A stretch of DNA of 64,000 nt from Apiosordaria backusii (lineage: Eukaryota; Ascomycota; Sordariomycetes; Sordariales; Lasiosphaeriaceae). The stretch covers positions 248,001 to 312,000 of the forward strand of contig JAUKTV010000010.1 of assembly GCA_030549205.1 (NCBI GenBank). The letters run 5' to 3'. A model generated the notes under the pieces. The model ran no database searches. It was not told where the DNA came from and saw only the letters and a list, made by a program, of their open reading frames with translations. This document shows, piece after piece, positions 59,119-64,000 of the stretch (positions are counted from its first letter, which is position 1; each line of letters begins with the position of its first letter). Position numbers and translations under genes: made by a program.

Positions 59119-62100
59119 TTACGCATCAAATGCCTTGTCAGTAATCGTCTTGGCCCTCGAGCTGATACTGACACTCGGATCCAACAAGTCAAGCATGCTA
59201 ATGTTCGCCCCCAGCGCCTGCAAAAACCAGTTCCTCAACTCCGCCGCAATCAAACTGTCAACTCCCAAGTCAGCAACGGACTTGGCCGGGTCGATACCCT
59301 CCACATCAACAAACAACATGTCTGCCACCACGCGGGTGATGGCCTCCTCCACAAACTCGACCGTCGAAGCCCGGTCACCACCAGCAACAGCCGCCTCAAA
59401 CTCCTTGCGGATAGCAGCAGGCGTGTTCTTGGACCCCTCTGTGTCGAGGGCAGCGTCAGAGTTGGCGGACTCGTGATTTTGAGCGTCAAGGAAGGCGCGC
59501 ATCATGAGGGAGATGCGGGCGTCGGTGTACCACTTGGGTGCTGCCTGGGACGATGGAGAGGTGTCTTGTCGCTTCTTGGCCATCAAGGCTGCCGGGTCCA
59601 GGTAAGTGTGCAAATTGGCGGCTGACAGGGGGTCGTCATCTTGGCCAGACCAGCTTGCTCCAATGTTGCTTGTGGTGTCAGTTTGGTTGTTCAGGAATGC
59701 TGGCTCAAACATGGTCAGGAACTGGGACTCAGTGAGGGTGAGTGTTTTGTTGCGCTCGAACAGGTCGACGGTGAGGTCGTTGGTGCCGACCTCGGTGATC
59801 TCCTTAATTAAGCTGAACGAAGCCGTCGAAGCGGGCAGGCCGAGATTGTGGCGGTACCGTGCAAAGGCGTCCTGGAAATTGTTGGCTGCGGTGTAGGCGC
59901 CTTGAGTGGCAAAGGCGTACACCGATAGGGCAGAGGTCGTCATGACGAAAAAGTCGAGTGGCATAGACAAGGTTGCCTCGTGGAGGTTCTTGGTGCCCTG
60001 AACCTTGGCTGAAAGACCATCGTTCCATCTCGATGCTGAGAGCTTGTCGAAAGTGAGATCCAAGTAGGAGACTGCGGCGTGGACAACACCTTTGATGGGA
60101 CGCTCAGCCGAGATCTGCTGAATGATGGTGCTGACTTGCTCCTTGTTGCTGACATCACAGACAAAAGACTCGACGTGAATGTCGCGTTTGGCGAGCGAGG
60201 CGACCAACTGCTGAGCATCAGGGACAGTCGAAATATCACGCCGAGAAAGAAGAGCCAGATGCCGTGCACCCCTGTCGCCCATCCATCGAATAAGAGACTG
60301 ACCCAGGCCACCTAGAGCGCCAGTGATCACATAAGACGCATCAGGATCGAACTTGACAGTTGGTGCCGCTGGAACCATCCTCACTTGGCTCTCTGGATTG
60401 TCGAATCTCACAACCAGCTTGCCAATGAGATTGTTGAAACCGCCAATGACAGTCGACAGCTGGGAGATATCTGTTGTCGTGACCTTGGGAATAGGTCTGA
60501 TCAGGCCTTTCTGGTAGTAGTCGTTGACGGTTTGAACAAGCTCCTGGCCGAGCTCTGGGTCTGACTCGAGGACAACAAATGGATCGATTGAGCTGTAAGA
60601 AGCCTTGATATTGTGTGAAAGCGCCGAGTCGACAACGTGAGAGTCCAGCTCCACCAGGTGGCCCACTGGTGATAGGACCTGCAGGTAGGACTCCAAGTAG
60701 GGACCTCTCGAGGCACTGCTGAGGATAACATCGAACTTTCCTCGGGGCGTCAGCTGTGCCGCCTGTCGAAGAGTAGCTACGCTTGGGGAGCCAGTGAGAA
60801 CATGAGACTCTGACAAGCCAAGGCTATCAACAAGGAAGCTGGCCTCTTCGCTGGTCTCGACAATAGCAAAGACATGAGCTCCTTTGGCTTTGGCAAGAGA
60901 GATCGATGCCAGACCAACATCTTTTGTAGCAGACTGAACCAAGACCGACCGACCTTTGCGGATGTGAGCAACGTGTTCCAACGCATAAATGGCTGTGGCG
61001 TAAGACAATGGCATGGACGCCATCTGCACAAGATCATCGCTCTCTCCGACTTTGCTGGCAAAAGCAGCTGGTACACGGGCGACAGTTCCAAACTGGCCTT
61101 TGCCCAGACCATAGACACGGTCGCCAACCTTCAACTCATGAACGTCTGATCCAACAGCCGTGACAACACCTGCGTACTCAGATGAGAGGAAGTCGCCATC
61201 CACACGACCAGTCCAATGATCCAGATCCCGGGTATTGAGGCCAACAGCGGTGACGGCGACGTTGATGTAGCCGGCCGGAAGAGGTTGAAGAAGCTCCTTA
61301 TACGGCTCAAAGCACAGCGAGTTGACCACACCAGGTGTCTCAAAGGCGGCTTTCACAGCACCTTGACTGCCGAGTGACATAACCTCAGGCTTAAACTTCT
61401 TGCTGTCGAGACCATGCTGAGAGTGGAAGCCTGCGTCAGGCACATGGCGACTGACCCAGAAGCAACCATCCTGCCAAGTGAATTCACGATCCTTGGGGTT
61501 ACCTTCGAGGTCATCGAGGGGTGGGGAACGAGTGGCGCCGTACAGGTCAGATTCGTAGCCGACGATACTCTTGACAAAATTATGCTGGTCATCTGTGTTG
61601 TCGATGTTGAAGTTGTCGGCGGCAATGTCAACGGAGAGGTACTGAGCGGCAGGATTCTCGTTCTGGAGTACACGGAGCAGCCCAGGGATGACGGCACCGT
61701 CTGGGTTGAAGCCCTTGGCTGCGCCAGAGCTTGTAATGGCGACCAGGCTAGATGCGTGCCTCACCAGGTGTTGAAACCTGTTCAGATCCTCCTCACTTGC
61801 GTTGACAAGGAGATGCTCGTTGTCGAAAAGCGCTACTACTCGGGATTCTGGGGCAAGTTCTGTAGCATGATCGAAGGTGCTCGCCTTGGCCGTGATGCCC
61901 CGACCTTCAAGTTCACGAGAGATGTGTTGCACGAGAGCAGGTGCTTTGTTGCCAGAGTGGAGAACATGGACAGTGTTTCCTTCAGACACAGGGGCTCTCT
62001 CCAATGGCACTGTAGAGAGGATGACAGAGGTCGTGTTGTGAGGCTCGGGGAAATCATCCAATACCACATCCAAGCCATTGAACCCAGCCTCTTTCAGAGT

Positions 62101-64000
62101 CCGATCCCAAGATGCCAGGCTCTGGAACGGGGCATCCACTCGCCCATCAGGAATACCGCTCCAGTAGCCTGTAAAAGTTCCGACGACCACCCCAGGCACG
62201 ATGAAATTCTCTGTGGTCTCGACGAGAACAAGCTGTCCGCCCGGCTTGAGGAGTCTTCGGCAGTTGGTCAAGGTTCTCTTCATGTTGGAGGTGGCGTGGA
62301 GTACCTGGCAAGCGATGATGAGATCATAGCTCTTCTCAACATATCCTTGCTCGACAGGATCGATCTCGATGTCAAAGACGGAAAAGTTGACATCCCGCAA
62401 GTCGGCCATGGATTCACGAGCACCGGACAGGAAACCAGCTGAGATGTCGGTGAAGGTGTAATCCCGATATGCCTTGATTCCGTTAGGGCAATGAAATGCC
62501 TTCATGGCAATCCTGGTTGCGCCACCAGTACCGCCTCCAATTTCCAGAACACGGATATTCGGGTTGGCGTGGGCAACGCCAGCGAGAACATGGTGGAGCT
62601 GAGGATAGATTCCGGTCATGAGTAAGCCTTCCTTGTAAAGTGGTGTGAGAAGGCCCTCGCTGATCAGCACATCGATACCAGTCCTGCGCTCAAAGAGAAT
62701 GTCGGCCATGTTATCATGCAGCAACTTGGCAGCCTGAACCTCGATAACATCAGGGGCCTGGTTGACAAGCTCGTCAATCTTCTTGAGGAGAAGACCTTGT
62801 TTGGCGTATTCTCGAGCCTCTTGCATGAGCTCAGAATTGTCGTTCTGACCTTTCCTGCGGATCCAGTCGAAGAAGTGACCAACATCTCCTGACGGCTTGG
62901 GGGTGTCATCCTCTGGGAGCGTGCCGTACATCACGTACATGCTGTAGACAACAAAGTGTGCGAGCTTGTTCGTGATACCCCAGGATGGTGCCTTCTTGAC
63001 GTTCTCTCTTGGGGGAGGGTACATCTCGCGGGCCCGACGGTTGCTCAAGGTGCGAATGTCAGGCTTCCACACAAGGCGGGTGAATGGGCTGCTGAATGTC
63101 CTGTCCTCGGCCGTCTTGGAGGCGCTGGAATAGCTGATGCAACGAAGGTCCTCAACATTGAGTAAGACCTCACCGTTTGGCCCGAGCAGCTGCAAGTCAA
63201 GATGAGCACCACGAATGCCACGCCTCTCTCCATGAGCTACCACGGTGCATTTGTCTCCGGCAAGGCTGCTGATGTTATTGGACAGGTACAGCCGAGGAAG
63301 CTGAACTGGAACAAATGCTGTTGTGGCGTCCTCAGAACGACCAGCATGAGAGGCGATCAGACCCAGTTGAATAGCACCATCGAGGGAGGCAGGGTGCAAG
63401 GGATATGACGACTCCCCGCCCTTGATGAGCCCGGATGTTGAGCTCAAGTTGAGGGTTGCCACCGCGACGTTGGATGTGGGATCACTGCGGATATCGGAGA
63501 GGGGTTGGAAGGTCGGTCCGTATCCCAGCCCGATCTCAGCAAACTTGTCGTACCAAACCCGTCCATTAAGCGCCCGTGACGCCGCAGGAGCAACAGCCTT
63601 TTGCTCGAGGGGTTCTTCGGAGCCCTCGGCTGCAATTTGCACCTTGATCCGGCCAGTACAGTGCTCCATCCATTCTTCGCTTTCTCTGCCCACAGAGCTG
63701 ATGGAAAAGGTTGCCCACGCCGGTGACTGAGCTGTTGCGACATCCACGACTTCCAAGCTTGTCAACACTTCGACGCCGTAATCGTCTTCTGGGATCACAA
63801 GACTCTTCCTGATGGAGACATCGGCAAGGTCAAAACCTTTGATCGGGAGGGGCGATGGGAACTCGTTGTAGATGCGAGCGGCAGCCTCGACAGCCATGGC
63901 CAAGTACCCTGCACCTGGTAGAACAGCATCGGGCAACAGCCGGTGGTCGCCCAACCATGGCACATCCTTGAGGCGAAGGATGTTTCTCCACTGTGGCCGC
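59119..64000 (-). CDS. Highly reducing polyketide synthase, C-terminal part (DH-MT-ER-KR-ACP), runs off right edge
   Basis: One uninterrupted frame of 1,626 codons enters at the right edge and stops at 59119-59121; the KS and AT domains lie outside. The order is: product-template-type DH (DVPWLGDHRLLPDAVLPG with catalytic His, second Asp in HPASLDGAIQ); C-methyltransferase (LEIGGGTGGATRIAMKAF, near 62520-62550); ER (SEYAGVVTAVGSDVHELKVG; binding loop QSATKDVGLASISLA, near 60925); KR (VITGALGGLGQSLIRWMGD near 60310, catalytic Tyr in GAYTAANNF); ACP (LGVDSLIAAEL near 59255, Ser for phosphopantetheine). It makes a reduced, C-methylated polyketide chain. The ER loop lacks the usual GGVG, and no release domain follows the ACP. 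Confidence 0.95.
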   Translation of the reverse strand, partial: RPQWRNILRLKDVPWLGDHRLLPDAVLPGAGYLAMAVEAAARIYNEFPSPLPIKGFDLADVSIRKSLVIPEDDYGVEVLTSLEVVDVATAQSPAWATFSISSVGRESEEWMEHCTGRIKVQIAAEGSEEPLEQKAVAPAASRALNGRVWYDKFAEIGLGYGPTFQPLSDIRSDPTSNVAVATLNLSSTSGLIKGGESSYPLHPASLDGAIQLGLIASHAGRSEDATTAFVPVQLPRLYLSNNISSLAGDKCTVVAHGERRGIRGAHLDLQLLGPNGEVLLNVEDLRCISYSSASKTAEDRTFSSPFTRLVWKPDIRTLSNRRAREMYPPPRENVKKAPSWGITNKLAHFVVYSMYVMYGTLPEDDTPKPSGDVGHFFDWIRRKGQNDNSELMQEAREYAKQGLLLKKIDELVNQAPDVIEVQAAKLLHDNMADILFERRTGIDVLISEGLLTPLYKEGLLMTGIYPQLHHVLAGVAHANPNIRVLEIGGGTGGATRIAMKAFHCPNGIKAYRDYTFTDISAGFLSGARESMADLRDVNFSVFDIEIDPVEQGYVEKSYDLIIACQVLHATSNMKRTLTNCRRLLKPGGQLVLVETTENFIVPGVVVGTFTGYWSGIPDGRVDAPFQSLASWDRTLKEAGFNGLDVVLDDFPEPHNTTSVILSTVPLERAPVSEGNTVHVLHSGNKAPALVQHISRELEGRGITAKASTFDHATELAPESRVVALFDNEHLLVNASEEDLNRFQHLVRHASSLVAITSSGAAKGFNPDGAVIPGLLRVLQNENPAAQYLSVDIAADNFNIDNTDDQHNFVKSIVGYESDLYGATRSPPLDDLEGNPKDREFTWQDGCFWVSRHVPDAGFHSQHGLDSKKFKPEVMSLGSQGAVKAAFETPGVVNSLCFEPYKELLQPLPAGYINVAVTAVGLNTRDLDHWTGRVDGDFLSSEYAGVVTAVGSDVHELKVGDRVYGLGKGQFGTVARVPAAFASKVGESDDLVQMASMPLSYATAIYALEHVAHIRKGRSVLVQSATKDVGLASISLAKAKGAHVFAIVETSEEASFLVDSLGLSESHVLTGSPSVATLRQAAQLTPRGKFDVILSSASRGPYLESYLQVLSPVGHLVELDSHVVDSALSHNIKASYSSIDPFVVLESDPELGQELVQTVNDYYQKGLIRPIPKVTTTDISQLSTVIGGFNNLIGKLVVRFDNPESQVRMVPAAPTVKFDPDASYVITGALGGLGQSLIRWMGDRGARHLALLSRRDISTVPDAQQLVASLAKRDIHVESFVCDVSNKEQVSTIIQQISAERPIKGVVHAAVSYLDLTFDKLSASRWNDGLSAKVQGTKNLHEATLSMPLDFFVMTTSALSVYAFATQGAYTAANNFQDAFARYRHNLGLPASTASFSLIKEITEVGTNDLTVDLFERNKTLTLTESQFLTMFEPAFLNNQTDTTSNIGASWSGQDDDPLSAANLHTYLDPAALMAKKRQDTSPSSQAAPKWYTDARISLMMRAFLDAQNHESANSDAALDTEGSKNTPAAIRKEFEAAVAGGDRASTVEFVEEAITRVVADMLFVDVEGIDPAKSVADLGVDSLIAAELRNWFLQALGANISMLDLLDPSVSISSRAKTITDKAFDA

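Noticed and set aside
61414..62442. 342-codon open frame antisense to the PKS
   Set aside because: A shadow of the strongly coding PKS frame; composition follows the PKS codon bias.
1..64000. CRISPR arrays, bacterial operons, insertion sequences, and full transposons
   Set aside because: No regularly spaced repeats, no transposase or reverse transcriptase motifs and no long terminal repeats were seen. The window is eukaryotic.

Overview
The window is nuclear DNA of a filamentous ascomycete (Pezizomycotina, most likely a Sordariomycete; inferred, not proven). Genes carry many short introns, mostly 44-140 nt, with GT..AG ends and CTAAC-type branch points. The families present are typical of this group: a HET-domain protein, DUF3176 and DUF7025 proteins, kinases with an HGD(I/L)KPEN loop, a Zn2Cys6 regulator, a highly reducing polyketide synthase (HR-PKS) and secreted lectin-like proteins. 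Exon structures were assembled by hand by joining open frames at GT..AG sites with matching phase.

Left part (1-31 kb): the 5' end of a secreted berberine-bridge-type FAD oxidase running off the edge; a small membrane protein; a DUF7025/AAA ATPase; a secreted subtilisin-like protease; two divergently transcribed related protein kinases; a HET-domain protein whose 5' end I cannot resolve; a DUF3176 membrane protein; a tRNA-Asn(GTT); an unknown 320-residue protein; an amino-acid permease that has lost its middle; a secreted fucose-lectin-like protein; a small secreted DUF7907-like protein; a secreted FAD-dependent amine-oxidase-like protein; and a decayed small reading frame.

Middle (31-46 kb): two hypothetical genes, a large 1,039-residue protein with a beta-propeller-like C-terminal half, a complete seven-exon amino-acid permease, a SAM-dependent methyltransferase and a short-chain dehydrogenase.

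Right part (46-64 kb): a secondary-metabolite gene cluster cut by the window edge. In order it holds a Zn2Cys6 transcription factor (with a 7-nt microexon that completes the zinc cluster), a cytochrome P450, an acyltransferase transcribed divergently from it, an MFS efflux pump and the C-terminal 1,626 residues of an HR-PKS (DH-MT-ER-KR-ACP). The ER nucleotide-binding loop is degenerate. No thioesterase is visible, so the acyltransferase is a candidate for product release or decoration. The palindrome TCGGCCGA lies upstream of the methyltransferase, P450/acyltransferase and MFS genes and may be the regulator's binding site.

A recurring feature is a one-base frame loss inside otherwise intact genes (AAA ATPase, FAD oxidase, possibly DUF3176), two of them clearly in C-rich runs. 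This points either to assembly indels or to recent gene decay. Other points worth checking are the internal deletion in the first permease, a cluster of TGCATAA copies inside an intron, and dispersed ACCTACCT/AGGTAGGT motifs in non-coding DNA.
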